Assembly (NCBI GenBank): GCA_958295485.1
Contig: OY282354.1
Span: 1,984,001-2,048,000, forward strand
Direction of reading: 5' to 3'
Source of the DNA: an uncultured Gammaproteobacteria bacterium
GTDB taxonomy: Bacteria > Pseudomonadota > Gammaproteobacteria > Eutrophobiales > Eutrophobiaceae
Length of the DNA stretch: 64,000 nt
The notes under the pieces were generated by a model. The model was not told the origin of the DNA. It saw only the letters and a list, made by a program, of their open reading frames with translations, and did no database searches. Positions 34,155-45,345 of this stretch are shown here, piece by piece. A program made the translations under genes and the position numbers. Every line of letters begins with the position of its first letter. Position 1 is the first letter of the stretch.

Positions 34155-34733
34155 ATGGGGAGCAACGACGCCGATCAAATACTTATAGAGAGGGTAAAAC
34201 GGGGCGATAAAAAGGCGTTTGATGCGCTTGTTTTGAAGTATCAAGGCAGGATTTTGAACTTGGCGTCCCGCTTCGTTCGCGACCCGACTGACGCCGGCGA
34301 CGTGGCTCAGGAGGCCTTTCTCAAGGCCTATCAGTCCTTGCCGAAGTTTCGTGGCGACAGCGCTTTTTATACCTGGTTATACCGTATAACGATCAATACA
34401 GCGAAAAATTACCTGGCGGCGCAGACGCGAAGACCCGCTGAAACGGGTCTGGATTTTGCTGAAATGGAACAAATCGGGGATGATGATACTCTAAAAGAAC
34501 AAGCAACCCCGGAACGCTTGCTGCTTACGAGTGAAATACAACAGACGATCATGTCGGCGATTGAAGGATTGCCCGGTGAATTGCGGGCAGCGATCATTTT
34601 ACGTGAAATCGACGGGTTGAGTTATGAAGAAATCGCCACGGTCATGGAGTGTCCCGTCGGCACGGTGCGTTCGCGCATATTCCGTGCCAGGGAAGCGGTA
34701 GATAAACAATTGAAACCACTACTTGATGAATAA
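34155..34733 (+). CDS. algU: RNA polymerase sigma-E factor (AlgU/RpoE)
   Basis: A 192-residue ECF sigma factor. Region 2: YQGRILNLASRFVRDPTDAGDVAQEAFLKAYQ; region 4: LPGELRAAIILREIDGLSYEEIATVMECPVGTVRSRIFRAREA. It directs envelope-stress transcription and is held by the anti-sigma factor encoded 3 bp downstream. GGAG precedes the ATG. A TATAAT hexamer at 34140-34145 lies only 10 bp before the start, so its role is uncertain. The upstream tandem hairpin array ends about 40 bp before the gene and may affect its expression. Confidence 0.95.
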   Translation: MGSNDADQILIERVKRGDKKAFDALVLKYQGRILNLASRFVRDPTDAGDVAQEAFLKAYQSLPKFRGDSAFYTWLYRITINTAKNYLAAQTRRPAETGLDFAEMEQIGDDDTLKEQATPERLLLTSEIQQTIMSAIEGLPGELRAAIILREIDGLSYEEIATVMECPVGTVRSRIFRAREAVDKQLKPLLDE

Positions 34734-34736
34734 AAA

Positions 34737-35561
34737 ATGAGTGACTCTAAAAAAGCGCAACTATCCACTTTGATAGACGGCGAAATTGATGATAATGAAA
34801 AGAGTATTATCGACCACATGCTTGAAGATCAGGAGTTGATGGATACATGGAGTCGTTATCATTTAATTTCAGGATGTATGAACCGGCAGTTGCCCGAGTA
34901 TTTGGACCGGAGGCTGGCGGAGAATATTTCCCAATCCCTGCATGATGAACCCGCTATCGTCGCGGCCCCCTCTCCCGATAAACATTCCCGCTCCCGCTTC
35001 CAGCCATTTATGAAACCCGTTGCTGGATTTGCCATCGCAGCTTCCGTTGCCGCGCTGGCAATTTTGGGGGTTCAGCAACAACGACCGGACGAGGCGCCCC
35101 AGCTTCCGCAGGAGACGATAGCAGAAACCACTCCCGCTACTTCTGATATTGCTGCCGCGACAACCGGCTCAATTCGGGCGCCGGTCAGGGAGGTCAGTTC
35201 TCAAGGTTCACCCGGTTCTCAAAGAGCGGCTTTTCAACCCGATCGGCCCGGTCACGTCCAAGAGAATGCTCATACCCATACGCATCGACACATAGCCAAT
35301 TACGATGAATATAGAATAGGGGGCGGCAGGCAAGGCATCTCTCCCATAATGTACATTTTCATAGAGGAAAAGGGCGCTGGGACAAATAAGAACGCGGGAC
35401 ATTACAGCATAGGGGGTATAAATGCCTTTGCACGGGACACCAAGGTTCACCAGGTAACCGCGGTTGGCGAAGTCTCGCGAGCTACTGTGCAAAGAATGGC
35501 AAATTCGGTCATTTCGGTAGTGGAAGACAGGGAACGAAAGGCGGAAGATGGAGGACAGTAA
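34737..35561 (+). CDS. mucA: Anti-sigma-E factor (MucA/RseA) carrying a MucB/RseB-like C-terminal domain
   Basis: 274 residues, longer than usual MucA/RseA (about 190-215). Residues 1-70 are the sigma-binding domain (LSTLIDGEIDDNE...DTWSRYHLISGCMN). A TM helix lies at about 94-112, followed by a Pro/Ala/Thr-rich linker. Residues 200-262 (ISPIMYIFIEEKG...GGINAFARDTKVHQ then VTAVGEVSRATVQRMANSV) match the small C-terminal domain of MucB/RseB (GATNIYxR...HQVTVVGEVP pattern). The large LolA-like MucB domain and a separate mucB gene are absent. I infer a fusion or internal deletion joining mucA to the end of mucB. A frame break from sequencing cannot explain the missing domain. Confidence 0.85.
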   Translation: MSDSKKAQLSTLIDGEIDDNEKSIIDHMLEDQELMDTWSRYHLISGCMNRQLPEYLDRRLAENISQSLHDEPAIVAAPSPDKHSRSRFQPFMKPVAGFAIAASVAALAILGVQQQRPDEAPQLPQETIAETTPATSDIAAATTGSIRAPVREVSSQGSPGSQRAAFQPDRPGHVQENAHTHTHRHIANYDEYRIGGGRQGISPIMYIFIEEKGAGTNKNAGHYSIGGINAFARDTKVHQVTAVGEVSRATVQRMANSVISVVEDRERKAEDGGQ

Positions 35562-35644
35562 AGACGAGTCTTGAAAAATCCCCCCAGCCTGCCAATATAC
35601 ACCCGTACATATCCGTGAAATACCACTATTTGAAACTGAAAAAT

Positions 35645-37069
35645 ATGACATTCATCGCAAATTATTACAGGTTTGTTTTGTTCTCGGTTGTTTTATGCTG
35701 CTCCGGCCTGGTATACGCTCAATCGTTGCCTGACTTTACGCCGCTGGTCCGGCAAAATTCGGCGGCAGTCGTCAACATCAGCACCACTTCCAAAAAAGAC
35801 AGCCGGAACTCACCAGGGGAGTTTTACATCCCGGATGTGCCTGAAGACAGTCCTTTTTATGATTTTTTCAGGAAATTTTTTGAACAAGCCCCGGAAAACC
35901 ATGGGCCGTCGAGAGAAACCGCGTCACTTGGGTCGGGTTTTATCATTTCAGATGACGGATATATCATTAGTAATAACCACGTCGTAACAGGCGCTGATGA
36001 AGTTATTGTCAAACTTAATGATCGCAGGGAATTTATCGCGGAAATAATCGGCACGGACAAGCGTAGTGATATTGCCTTGCTGAAAATCGATGGGAATGAC
36101 CTGCCTGTAGTCAAGCTGGGTACTTCCGCTGATTTGAAGGTGGGGGAATGGGTCCTGGCGATAGGGTCGCCGTTTGGTTTTGACTATTCAGTCACCCAGG
36201 GCATTATCAGCGCCATTGGAAGGAGCTTGCCCAATGAAAATTATATCCCTTTCATCCAGACCGATGTCGCCATCAACCCCGGTAATTCCGGCGGCCCTTT
36301 ATTTAACCTGCAAGGCGAAGTCATCGGGGTAAATTCGCAGATATACAGCCGCACCGGTGGCTTTATGGGCCTGTCTTTTGCAGTCCCCGTAGATGTTGTC
36401 GTCAACGTTTATTCACAATTACGCGATAGCGGTCACGTCACTCGCGGCTGGTTGGGTGTCCTGATCCAGGATGTGACAAGGGAACTGGCGGAATCTTTCG
36501 GCATGGCTAACCCCCAGGGCGCGCTGGTGGCAAAGGTATTGGCTGAAAGTCCGGCTGAAGACGCGGGGATAGAGGTCGGCGATGTCATTGTCGAATACGA
36601 TGGCGCCAAAGTCACTTTCTCATCGGACTTGCCGCCGATGGTGGGGAGCAGCAAGGTGAATGCCAAGGTGCCCCTGGAAATCATCCGCAAGGGCAAACGC
36701 AAAAAGCTCAAGGCGCTGATTGCCGAGTTGCCTGAAGAAGACAAGATTGCGCGGATTGAAGGCAACGGATCGAAAGAATCAGTCGCCAATGAAATGAACA
36801 TTGTGGTGCGGGATCTCACCGAGGCGCTAAGGAAGAGGTTGGAATTGTCCGAAGGTGGCGTCATGGTGGAAAAGGTCATGCAAGGACCGGGGAGCGAGGC
36901 GGGGCTCCGCCAGGGTGACGTGATCCTGATCGTCAACAATCTGCGCGTAAAGGACGTTGCGCACTTTGAAGATATTTTAGGCAAGTTGCCTGAAAACAAA
37001 TCGATACCTGTCCTGATACAAAGACGCGGCGCGCCCACGTTTCTGGCGTTCAAATTGGCTGGAGATTAA
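35645..37069 (+). CDS. mucD: Periplasmic serine protease MucD/DegP family
   Basis: About 474 residues: signal peptide (FVLFSVVLCCSGLVYAQ), trypsin-like domain with His in NNHVV, Asp in SDIALLK and Ser in NPGNSGGP, then two PDZ domains (GWLGVLIQDVT... and GVMVEKVMQGPGSEAGLRQGD). It degrades misfolded periplasmic proteins and lowers sigma-E signalling. It is the last gene of the envelope-stress cluster. ATG at 35645 gives a natural signal peptide; GTG at 35615 is the alternative. It follows the anti-sigma gene by 83 bp. Confidence 0.93.
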   Translation: MTFIANYYRFVLFSVVLCCSGLVYAQSLPDFTPLVRQNSAAVVNISTTSKKDSRNSPGEFYIPDVPEDSPFYDFFRKFFEQAPENHGPSRETASLGSGFIISDDGYIISNNHVVTGADEVIVKLNDRREFIAEIIGTDKRSDIALLKIDGNDLPVVKLGTSADLKVGEWVLAIGSPFGFDYSVTQGIISAIGRSLPNENYIPFIQTDVAINPGNSGGPLFNLQGEVIGVNSQIYSRTGGFMGLSFAVPVDVVVNVYSQLRDSGHVTRGWLGVLIQDVTRELAESFGMANPQGALVAKVLAESPAEDAGIEVGDVIVEYDGAKVTFSSDLPPMVGSSKVNAKVPLEIIRKGKRKKLKALIAELPEEDKIARIEGNGSKESVANEMNIVVRDLTEALRKRLELSEGGVMVEKVMQGPGSEAGLRQGDVILIVNNLRVKDVAHFEDILGKLPENKSIPVLIQRRGAPTFLAFKLAGD

Positions 37070-38881
37070 TTGTCAGTTTCCGGCATGGAGCATATCAGGA
37101 ACTTTTCCATCATTGCCCATATCGATCACGGCAAGTCAACGCTGGCTGATCGATTTATCCAGGTTTGCGGGGGCTTGAGTGAGCGTGAAATGTCCCCCCA
37201 GGTATTGGACTCCATGGAGCTGGAGCAGGAACGGGGGATCACGATCAAGTCGCAAAGTGTCTGCCTGAATTACCGGCATCATGACGGCAACGCATATCAA
37301 CTGAATATGATCGACACGCCCGGCCATGTTGATTTCAGCTATGAGGTATCGCGTTCGCTGTCAGCCTGTGAAGGCGCCTTGTTAGTCGTGGATTGCTCCC
37401 AGGGCGTGGAAGCGCAAACGGTGGCCAATTGTTTCTCTGCGATCGAAAACGGACTCGAGGTGATACCGGCGCTGAACAAAATCGATTTGCCAGCCGCCGA
37501 CCCTGACAAAGCTATGGGTGAGATCGAGGATATTATCGGTCTCGAAGCGGCGGATGCCTTGAAAGTCAGCGCCAAGACCGGGCAAGGTCTGGAGGATTTG
37601 CTCACCGCTATCATCAATCGCATCCCCCCTCCCGCAGGCAATAAAGATTCCCCACTGAAAGCCCTGATTATCGATTCGTGGTTTGACAATTACCTGGGCG
37701 TGGTATCACTGGTGCGGGTAGTCGATGGCAGTTTGCGCGTCGGTGATAAAATCAGGATATTTTCAACCGGACAGGATTATATCGTCGATGAGGTGGGTGT
37801 GTTTACGCCTAAGAGGAAACGGAAACCTTGTCTGGTTACGGGAGAGGTCGGCTATGTTGTTGCCGGGATCAAGGAGATATTAGGCGCGCCGGTAGGCGAT
37901 ACGATTACTTCGAGCAGGAATTCGGCGGAACAACCGCTACCCGGCTTCCAGACTATAAAGCCACGGGTTTTCGCCGGTTTGTTTCCGGTCGATTCAAATG
38001 ATTTTGAAGACTTCCGCGAAGCCCTGTCCAAATTAAGATTAAATGACTCGGCCCTGCATTTCGAACCTGAGACATCCCAGGCGCTGGGTTTCGGTTTTCG
38101 GTGCGGGTTCTTAGGCATGTTGCATATGGAAATCGTCCAGGAACGCCTGGAACGTGAATACGATTTGGACCTGATCACGACGGCGCCGACGGTGGTCTAT
38201 GAGGTCGTCACCACCGAGCATGACAAGCTCTATATCGATAATCCTTCCGACTTGCCCGGAACGGGCAAGCTTGCCGTGATACGGGAACCGATTATCCGCG
38301 CTGATATATTAGCGCCGCAGGAATATCTCGGCGGCGTGATCACCTTGTGCATGGAGAAAAGGGGCGTGCAAAAGAAGATGCAGTATGCGGGCAAACAGGT
38401 TTCCATTACGTTCGATCTGCCTCTCAACGAGGTGGTGCTGGATTTTTTCGACAGGCTGAAATCAGTCAGCAAGGGTTACGCCTCGTTTGATTATCATCTA
38501 GTGCGTTACAGCGATGCGCCCTTGGTAAAACTGGATATATTAATCAACGGCGACAGGGTGGATGCGCTGTCATGTATCGTCCATCGCGACCTGGCGCAAA
38601 GGCGCGGGGGCGAATTGACGGGAAAGATGAAAGATGTTATTCCAAGACAGATGTATGAAGTCGTCATACAGGCGGCAATCGGTTCCAGGATCATCGCCAG
38701 ACAGGTCGTGAAGGCGCTACGCAAGAACGTGACAGCCAAATGCTATGGCGGGGACGTCACGCGCAAAAGAAAATTACTTGAGAAACAGAAAGCGGGGAAG
38801 AAAAGAATGAAACAATTCGGCGCGGTCGAAATTCCACAATCAGCTTTCATGGCCATACTTGAAGTAGGTAGAGAACAATGA
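37070..38881 (+). CDS. lepA: Elongation factor 4 (LepA)
   Basis: A 603-residue translational GTPase: G1 [30 protein letters not shown] and the LepA-specific C-terminal domain ending in [15 protein letters not shown] sequence. It back-translocates or remodels stalled ribosomes. The TTG at 37070 directly follows the mucD stop with GGAG in place; ATG at 37085 is an alternative. Its stop overlaps the lepB start. Confidence 0.96.
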   Translation: MSVSGMEHIRNFSIIAHIDHGKSTLADRFIQVCGGLSEREMSPQVLDSMELEQERGITIKSQSVCLNYRHHDGNAYQLNMIDTPGHVDFSYEVSRSLSACEGALLVVDCSQGVEAQTVANCFSAIENGLEVIPALNKIDLPAADPDKAMGEIEDIIGLEAADALKVSAKTGQGLEDLLTAIINRIPPPAGNKDSPLKALIIDSWFDNYLGVVSLVRVVDGSLRVGDKIRIFSTGQDYIVDEVGVFTPKRKRKPCLVTGEVGYVVAGIKEILGAPVGDTITSSRNSAEQPLPGFQTIKPRVFAGLFPVDSNDFEDFREALSKLRLNDSALHFEPETSQALGFGFRCGFLGMLHMEIVQERLEREYDLDLITTAPTVVYEVVTTEHDKLYIDNPSDLPGTGKLAVIREPIIRADILAPQEYLGGVITLCMEKRGVQKKMQYAGKQVSITFDLPLNEVVLDFFDRLKSVSKGYASFDYHLVRYSDAPLVKLDILINGDRVDALSCIVHRDLAQRRGGELTGKMKDVIPRQMYEVVIQAAIGSRIIARQVVKALRKNVTAKCYGGDVTRKRKLLEKQKAGKKRMKQFGAVEIPQSAFMAILEVGREQ

Positions 38882-39693
38882 GCTATGACTTTTCCACTTT
38901 GCTGGTCCTGCTTACTCTTGTCAGTGGATTGATCTGGGCGGTTGATGCCTTGTTTTTCGCCGCGAAGAGAAAGGCGGCGGCCGGTTCGTCAGGCAAAGAC
39001 GAGCGAACCGAGCCGTTGATCGTCGATTATGCCCGCTCCTTCTTTCCGATCTTCCTGGTTGTACTGATCTTGCGTTCGTTCATCCTGGAACCGTTTCGCA
39101 TTCCGTCCTCGTCCATGATGCCGACTCTCTTGCGAGGCGACTTTATCCTGGTCAATAAATACGAATATGGTGTCCGTTTGCCAGTGCTGAATACCAAGGT
39201 GATTGCGAACGGCAGCCCCGAGCGGGGCGACATCATCGTATTTCGTTATCCGGAAGACCCCGGCATTCCCTTCATAAAACGGGTAGTCGGCGTGCCGGGC
39301 GATCGCATTCAATATAAAGACAAGCGACTGATCATCAACGAGGTAGAAGTGGAACTGAAATCCCGGGGCATCTACCGCGGTGGCGATGCGGATGAAAGAG
39401 AGAGCAGCGCCCACCAGTTAAGCGAGCGGCTGGGGGCCTTGACCCATGATATCCTGATCAATCCCCTGTATCCTCCCCGCCTGGAAGTCGACAGGATCAT
39501 CCCCGCAGGGCATTATTTTGTGCTGGGCGATAACCGCGACAACAGCAGGGACAGCCGCTATTGGGGCCTGGTCCCCGATGAAAACCTCGTGGGCAGGGCG
39601 TTCTACATCTGGATGAACTTTCGCACCGACGGTTTTTTCAACCTGGGTAGCTGGCATATGGACTGGGGCAGGATCGGTTCCACTATCATCTAG
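38878..39693 (+). CDS. lepB: Signal peptidase I
   Basis: 271 residues with two N-terminal membrane segments. The catalytic Ser79 is in PSSSMMPTL, Lys134 is in [12 protein letters not shown], and [19 protein letters not shown] is box E. It cleaves signal peptides of exported proteins, including those of MucD here. The ATG overlaps the lepA stop (ATGA), so the genes are coupled, as in most proteobacteria. Confidence 0.96.
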   Translation: MSYDFSTLLVLLTLVSGLIWAVDALFFAAKRKAAAGSSGKDERTEPLIVDYARSFFPIFLVVLILRSFILEPFRIPSSSMMPTLLRGDFILVNKYEYGVRLPVLNTKVIANGSPERGDIIVFRYPEDPGIPFIKRVVGVPGDRIQYKDKRLIINEVEVELKSRGIYRGGDADERESSAHQLSERLGALTHDILINPLYPPRLEVDRIIPAGHYFVLGDNRDNSRDSRYWGLVPDENLVGRAFYIWMNFRTDGFFNLGSWHMDWGRIGSTII

Positions 39694-39772
39694 CAGTCAT
39701 TGATTTTGGCGATACATTCCATTGCTTGCGACACGCAGAGCCTGCCCCGGACTTGGAGAGGGCGCTGCAAAA

Positions 39773-39831
39773 GGGTTCCTTCTCTCCCCCCTGACAAGGG
39801 GGGAAACCCCTGGCTTAATCAAGGGTTCCCA
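39773..39831. repeat. G/C-run hairpins upstream of rnc
   Basis: CCCCCC-TGACAA-GGGGGG (39786-39803) is followed by AACCCCTGGCTTAATCAAGG GTT, an imperfect hairpin, with GGGTTCC boxes on both sides. It resembles the hairpin upstream of dksA (16355-16383), so it is probably a member of the same dispersed palindromic family. It occupies most of the lepB-rnc gap. Confidence 0.65.
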
Positions 39832-39868
39832 TGGAATTACAGCCTTTGATGTGAAGGGGTCAAATACC

Positions 39869-40558
39869 GTGAATGAGTTACTCTTGCACTTTGGAAAAGT
39901 TCTGGGATATAACTTTCAGAATGAGGAGTTGTTGAGCATCGCTTTGACTCATCGGAGCCTGGGCAAGAGCAACAACGAAAGGCTGGAGTACCTGGGTGAT
40001 GCGATTGTCGGCCTGTTCATCGCCGAGCGACTGTTTATCAAATTCCCGGAGGCCAGCGAAAGTCAACTGACCCGGCTGCGCTCGTCCCTGGTCAAGGGAG
40101 AGGCGCTCGCGCAACTCGCCAGGGACCTGGGCGTAGGAAATTATATCAAGCTGGGCGCGGGCGAGCGCAAGAGTCGCGGGTGGCAAAAAGACTCGATCCT
40201 GGCCGACGCCATGGAGGCGTTGATAGGGGCCATTTACCTGGATTCGAACCTGGAAAACTGCCGCGGCATCGTATTGAACCTGTACGCCCCCTTGCTCGAT
40301 AAATTGACCCTTGACAGTATTGCATTAGATTCTAAAACCCGGCTGCAAGAGTATCTGCAAGCCAATAAAAAACCGTTGCCTTCTTATGAAGTCGTGACCG
40401 AGGAAGGCGACGCGCACGCCAAATTGTTTACCATTGAATGCCGCATCGAAGGGCTCGATGAACCCGTTACCGCGCAGGGCAAAACCAAAAGAGGCGCTGA
40501 GCAGGCGGCGGCTAAAACGGCGCTGGAGATGATAGGACTTGATGCCGGCGATGATTGA
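39869..40558 (+). CDS. rnc: Ribonuclease III
   Basis: 229 residues with the RNase III signature NERLEYLGDAIVG, second metal-site region DAMEALIGAIYLD and a C-terminal dsRNA-binding domain (SRLQEYLQANK-like start, KTKRGAEQAAAKTALEMI). It processes rRNA and structured mRNAs. The GTG at 39869 gives normal length; GTG at 39851 is possible. The long frame from 39722 crosses the hairpin repeat and is unlikely to be translated. Confidence 0.95.
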   Translation: MNELLLHFGKVLGYNFQNEELLSIALTHRSLGKSNNERLEYLGDAIVGLFIAERLFIKFPEASESQLTRLRSSLVKGEALAQLARDLGVGNYIKLGAGERKSRGWQKDSILADAMEALIGAIYLDSNLENCRGIVLNLYAPLLDKLTLDSIALDSKTRLQEYLQANKKPLPSYEVVTEEGDAHAKLFTIECRIEGLDEPVTAQGKTKRGAEQAAAKTALEMIGLDAGDD

Positions 40559-41480
40559 AACAAAACCCGAAAAGAAATCGGTTGACGCTGACCCCTTGGG
40601 TTTCAAGGCAGGTTACGTTGCTATCGTGGGCCGCCCGAACGTAGGCAAATCCACGCTGTTGAATCAAATGCTGGAGGAAAAAATCAGTATCGTCTCCGGT
40701 AAGCCACAGACTACGCGCTGGCAGATACGCGGGATCAAGTCAACGCCGGATTACCAGATCGTCTTTACGGATACGCCAGGCTATCAGAACATGCACGACA
40801 GCGCCATTAACCGGTATATGAACAAGGAAGTGGTCAACGCATTGGCGCATATCGACGTGGTATTGTTAGTCGTCGAGGCGGTAAAATGGAGTCAGGCAGA
40901 CGACAATATCGCCCATTTATTAAAAGGCGCGAGCGCCCCTGTCATATTAGTCATCAACAAACTCGACCGACTGAAAGACCCCGCTGCATTGCTGCCGTAT
41001 ATCGATGACTTGAGAGGAAAATTGGTTTTTACAGAAACCATTCCCATCTGCGCCAGGAAACGACGGGATGTCAACTTGCTGGAGCGCAGGATCGCTTCAT
41101 TTCTGCCGGCGGGAGAACAACTGTTCCCAGCCGAACAGCTCACGGATAGAAGCGAACGCTTCATGGCTGCTGAATACATCAGGGAGAAAATGATGGTGAA
41201 ATTGGGCGATGAGTTGCCTTACAGGGTATCGGTCACTATCGATGAATTCAGGGATGAAAAATTATTATTGTCGATTTTTGCCACGATATGGATCGAACGC
41301 GAGTCGCACAAATCCATTATCATCGGTGAAAACGGCAAGGCGCTGAAATCCATTGGCAGGGACGCGCGCAAGGAATTGGAACGCTTCTTTGCTAAGAGAG
41401 TCTACTTGCAGACCTGGATAAAACTGAGAAAAAACTGGACGGAAGACCTGAATGCGCTGAGGGACCTGGGATACAAATAA
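40542..41480 (+). CDS. era: GTPase Era
   Basis: 312 residues: G1 GRPNVGKST, DTPGYQ, NKLD and a C-terminal KH domain (IIIGENGKALKSIGRDARKELERF). It acts in 16S rRNA maturation and 30S assembly. ATG codons at 40542 and 40551 both overlap the end of rnc; AGGA at 40534-40537 sits 4 bp before the first. The rnc-era order is conserved. Confidence 0.96.
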   Translation: MPAMIETKPEKKSVDADPLGFKAGYVAIVGRPNVGKSTLLNQMLEEKISIVSGKPQTTRWQIRGIKSTPDYQIVFTDTPGYQNMHDSAINRYMNKEVVNALAHIDVVLLVVEAVKWSQADDNIAHLLKGASAPVILVINKLDRLKDPAALLPYIDDLRGKLVFTETIPICARKRRDVNLLERRIASFLPAGEQLFPAEQLTDRSERFMAAEYIREKMMVKLGDELPYRVSVTIDEFRDEKLLLSIFATIWIERESHKSIIIGENGKALKSIGRDARKELERFFAKRVYLQTWIKLRKNWTEDLNALRDLGYK

Positions 41481-42212
41481 ATGAGAGTCGCCCTGCATCC
41501 CTGCTATATCCTGCATAACCGGGCCTACCGCGAGACGAGTTTGTTGTTGGACGTATTTTCCAGGCAACATGGCCGAGTGGGCCTGATAGCGAAGGGAGGG
41601 AGGACGCAAAAAAATCATAAGCGGGCATTGCTGCAACCAGGCCGACGAGTCAATATCTCCTGGACGGCGCGCCGCGAGCTGGGCGCCTTGATTTCCGTAG
41701 AACCTTGTCAAACTGACGCGCCACCCGGCGGAGGACGTTTATTAAGCGTCTTCTACATCAATGAATTGTTGGTCAAGCTGTTGCATAAACATGAAGCGCA
41801 CCCCGAGCTTTTCGATGTGTATGATGAAGCGATAACCGGTTTAAGTGGGGGGGCTTCGGAACAGGTGATTCTCAGGTTATTTGAAAAGCGGCTGTTGGAA
41901 GCGCTTGGTTACGGGCTGGCCCTGGACTCGGACGTGGAAGGCAACCCGATCAAACCGAATGAAGATTATAATTACCGGATTGAACAAGGCCCGGTATTAT
42001 ATGAAACGCCGCTGGAGAATAGTGTCAGGGTATCCGGTCAGACCTTGCTGGCCCTGTCGAAAGAGAATCCGGGCAAAGACCGTGTGCTTAATGAGGCTAA
42101 ACAACTGATGAGGATGATGATAGGGCATCTGCTGGGAGGGAGACCGCTGGTCAGCCGCGAGTTATATAAATACATCTTGAGCACGCATACTGAAAAGGCA
42201 GGCAGAAAATGA
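41481..42212 (+). CDS. recO: DNA repair protein RecO
   Basis: 243 residues: an N-terminal OB-fold ([36 protein letters not shown]) and a helical C-terminal part. The zinc-finger cysteines present in some RecO proteins are not seen, as in other gammaproteobacteria. RecO loads RecA with RecR. It starts immediately after the era stop (TAAATG). Confidence 0.94.
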   Translation: MRVALHPCYILHNRAYRETSLLLDVFSRQHGRVGLIAKGGRTQKNHKRALLQPGRRVNISWTARRELGALISVEPCQTDAPPGGGRLLSVFYINELLVKLLHKHEAHPELFDVYDEAITGLSGGASEQVILRLFEKRLLEALGYGLALDSDVEGNPIKPNEDYNYRIEQGPVLYETPLENSVRVSGQTLLALSKENPGKDRVLNEAKQLMRMMIGHLLGGRPLVSRELYKYILSTHTEKAGRK

Positions 42213-42946
42213 ATTCGATAAAGCTGGGCGTCAACATCGACCACGTGGCGGCCTTGCGGCAGGCAAGGCTGACCGTATACCCGGAACCTGTCCAGGCGGC
42301 CTTGATAGCGGAACAGGCCGGCGCTGATTCGATAACGGTGCACCTGAGAGAAGACCGTCGGCATATCCGGGAACGTGACGTAGAGATGCTGAAAGACGTC
42401 CTGACCGTACCGCTCAACCTCGAGATGGCGATTACCGATGAGATGTTGGGCATCGCCGAAAAATTACAGCCGGATTACTGCTGTTTCGTTCCTGAACGCC
42501 GGGCAGAGTTGACCACCGAAGGCGGCTTGGAAGTGGCGGGGCAGCATGAGAAGGTGAAGGACGCCGGCGCCCGGATGCAAGCGGCCGGCGCCCGGGTCTC
42601 GTTATTTATTGACGCAGACCCTGAACAAATCGATGCGGCGGCAGAAGTTGGCGCCGACATGATAGAAATTCACACGGGCCACTTTGCGGATTGTGATAAC
42701 TCCCACTCACGGCTCATCGAATTCGATAAAATCCGGCAAGCTGTCGAATACGCGGCAAAAACAAGACTGCAAGTAAACGCCGGACACGGGCTACACTACC
42801 ACAACGTAAAACCCATAGCGGCAATCAAGGAAATCGCCGAACTGAACATAGGCCATTCCATCATAGCGAGAGCCGTCTTCACCGGCCTCGCCCAGGCTGT
42901 CAGCGATATGAAAAAACTGATGGATGCCGCCAGACGCCAGCTATAA
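42209..42946 (+). CDS. pdxJ: Pyridoxine 5'-phosphate synthase
   Basis: 245-residue TIM-barrel enzyme: [39 protein letters not shown] and [11 protein letters not shown]. It condenses 3-amino-2-oxopropyl phosphate and deoxyxylulose phosphate to PNP in vitamin B6 synthesis. It overlaps recO by ATGA. The acpS gene that often follows in gammaproteobacteria is not here; the converging rne gene follows instead. Confidence 0.96.
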   Translation: MNSIKLGVNIDHVAALRQARLTVYPEPVQAALIAEQAGADSITVHLREDRRHIRERDVEMLKDVLTVPLNLEMAITDEMLGIAEKLQPDYCCFVPERRAELTTEGGLEVAGQHEKVKDAGARMQAAGARVSLFIDADPEQIDAAAEVGADMIEIHTGHFADCDNSHSRLIEFDKIRQAVEYAAKTRLQVNAGHGLHYHNVKPIAAIKEIAELNIGHSIIARAVFTGLAQAVSDMKKLMDAARRQL

Positions 42947-42989
42947 CCCGCGCAATCTTTTCCTTGTTATAGCCGGCCGTCGGCGTTGC

Positions 42990-45041
42990 TTATTGCCGCT
43001 CTTCCAGGGTTACGTTTGCAACGGGTTCCTTTTTTGTGGCTTCTTTTGTTACTTCATTCTTCGGGTTTTCGTTGGTTTCAGCAACGATATTGGCTGGCCT
43101 CGCCGGAGTTTTTTCATAGGTATCCCGGCTTCTCCGGCTTGGGCGGGATGGTCTGCTCCCGCTTCTGCTTTGCTCCCTGTTTCCTTGTCGGCGACGGTTG
43201 CCGCTGGCCTGATTACCGTCCCTGCGTGAATTTCTGCGTTGTTGCTGTTGCCTGTCGGGATTATTGCCGGCGCTGGAACCGGGACGCCTGTTCCTGCTCC
43301 GTGGGGGGCGGCGTTTCCTGTTGTCCTGTGAAGCCTCCCGGTCCTGTTCATCGGCAACGCCAAATAAACTACCGAACAACCTGGCGATCAAGCCTTTGCC
43401 GTTGCCTTGTTTTGCAGTCGGAACCGGCTTATCCGGTATAATCTGGGTTAAAGCGGGTTTTTCCGGGATTTTCCGGTCGTTATTGGAAACAACGTCCAGG
43501 TAATTGTTCTGTTTGACGCCGGCAAACTTATAGCTTTCTTTTTGCACCGAAGCTGTTTCAGACTCCGATAAATTAATTCTTTGAACCTGGTACTGGGGCG
43601 TTTCCATTACCGGGTCAGGGATAATGATAATTTCCACATCCAGTCGCTGTTCTATCTCGCGCATGGATTGTCGCTTTTCATTCAACAAAAAGGTAGCTGC
43701 ATCTACCGGCAACTGAGCTATGACTTTAGCGGTCAATTCTTTCATCGCTTCTTCCTGGATAATCCTCAGGACAGCCAGTGAAAGTGATTTGACGTCGCGT
43801 ATTGTTCCCTGACTGTCACAGCGTGGACAGGGTATGTGGCTTGATTCTCCAAGGGATGGCCTCAACCTTTGCCGTGACATTTCCAATAAACCAAAACGTG
43901 ATATGCGACTCGTCTGGACGCGGGCGCGATCAACCCTCAGCCCATCTCTCAGACGATTTTCAACCTCGCGTTGATTTTTAGCGCTTGCCATATCAATAAA
44001 GTCGATTACGAACAGCCCACCCAAATCGCGCAAGCGCAGTTGCCGGGCAATTTCATCAGCCGCTTCCAGGTTGGTATTCAATGCTGTTTCTTCAATATCC
44101 TCGCCTTTGGTAGCGCGCGCCGAGTTAATATCAATCGACGTCAAAGCCTCAGCGTGATCAATAATCAATACTCCTCCGGAGGGAAGTTGAACTTCGCGGG
44201 CAAAGGCAGTTTCTATCTGCCCTTCAATTTGATAACGGCTGAATAAGGGGTCGCTTTCCGAATAGAGTTTCAGTTTGTGCAGGTTATGAGGCATAACCTG
44301 TTGCATAAAATCCCGCGCCCGATGAAAAACGTCATTATCGTCAATCCATATTTCCGCTATGTCATTTCTCAAATAATCCCGAATCGCCCTGATAATGACT
44401 TCACTTTCCTGGTAAACCAGAAATGGCGCGGTTTTTTCTTTAGCCGTTGTTTTTATGGAAGCCCATAGTACTTGTAAGTAATCCAGGTCCCATTGAAGTT
44501 CTTCAGCGCTTTTACCGATGCCGGCGGTGCGTAATATCAGCCCCATGCCTTGGGGTATTTCCAAGGCGCTCATCGCTTCACGCGCCTCGGTGCGGTCATT
44601 GCCCTCAATTTGCCTGGAAACGCCGCCAGCCCTGGGATTGTTAGGCATAAGCACCAGGTAGCGTCCGGCAAGGCTGATAAAAGTAGTCAGCGCTGCGCCT
44701 TTATTGCCGCGTTCTTCCTTTTCTACCTGGACAATATACTCTTGCCCAACCTCCAACTCTTCCTTGATATTGATGCGGCCACGGTTATCGTCGGTGTTTC
44801 TGGGTTTGAACAGGGAGCGGGCAATTTCCTTGAAGGGCAGGAAGCCGTGGCGATCAGCGCCGAAATCGACAAATGCCGCCTCCAGGCTTGGTTCAACCCT
44901 GACTATTCGGCATTTATAGATATTTGATTTCTTCTGTTCGCGTCCGGTTGCTTCGATATCCAGGTCGTACAGGCGCTGGCCATCCACTAGCGCCACCCTC
45001 AACTCTTCCGGTTGAGTCGCGTTTATCAACATTCTTTTCAT
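42990..45041 (-). CDS. rne: Ribonuclease E, short form
   Basis: 683 residues: S1 domain ([33 protein letters not shown]), RNase H-like and DNase I-like catalytic parts ([19 protein letters not shown]), zinc-link CPRCDSQG, then a low-complexity tail rich in Arg, Asn, Gln and Ser (about residues 555-683). E. coli RNase E has 1061 residues; here the degradosome scaffold is reduced to this basic tail. The ATG at 45041 begins [18 protein letters not shown], the standard start, preceded by AAAGGATA. A 580-bp leader or divergent region separates it from rluC. Confidence 0.95.
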   Translation of the reverse strand: MKRMLINATQPEELRVALVDGQRLYDLDIEATGREQKKSNIYKCRIVRVEPSLEAAFVDFGADRHGFLPFKEIARSLFKPRNTDDNRGRINIKEELEVGQEYIVQVEKEERGNKGAALTTFISLAGRYLVLMPNNPRAGGVSRQIEGNDRTEAREAMSALEIPQGMGLILRTAGIGKSAEELQWDLDYLQVLWASIKTTAKEKTAPFLVYQESEVIIRAIRDYLRNDIAEIWIDDNDVFHRARDFMQQVMPHNLHKLKLYSESDPLFSRYQIEGQIETAFAREVQLPSGGVLIIDHAEALTSIDINSARATKGEDIEETALNTNLEAADEIARQLRLRDLGGLFVIDFIDMASAKNQREVENRLRDGLRVDRARVQTSRISRFGLLEMSRQRLRPSLGESSHIPCPRCDSQGTIRDVKSLSLAVLRIIQEEAMKELTAKVIAQLPVDAATFLLNEKRQSMREIEQRLDVEIIIIPDPVMETPQYQVQRINLSESETASVQKESYKFAGVKQNNYLDVVSNNDRKIPEKPALTQIIPDKPVPTAKQGNGKGLIARLFGSLFGVADEQDREASQDNRKRRPPRSRNRRPGSSAGNNPDRQQQQRRNSRRDGNQASGNRRRQGNREQSRSGSRPSRPSRRSRDTYEKTPARPANIVAETNENPKNEVTKEATKKEPVANVTLEERQ

Positions 45042-45345
45042 TGTAAATATCCTTTGTTCTATAGCTCGACCATGTGTCAACCTTGACCTATCGTCAGATG
45101 CCGGATAATCCGGCCGACAGATGGGAGCTAAGTTAATCTGTCTGTCGCGTTGCCGTTTTGCAACCACGAATTTATCCCTGGATATCCCGCCAGCAAATAT
45201 TCCCGCCCCTGCTGCGAATTGATTCCAGGGTTTTCATAAATAACTTCATCAATATGGCGATCCCTGCCGGTTACTGCTTATTCACACATTTCCATGCGAA
45301 AACGTTCGTTCTGTAACAGCTATATCGCCGTCAGGATAAGCCCGT

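Noticed and set aside
42924..43503. Plus-strand frames opposite the rne 3' end
   Set aside because: They are antisense shadows of the Arg-rich RNase E tail, with no family resemblance.
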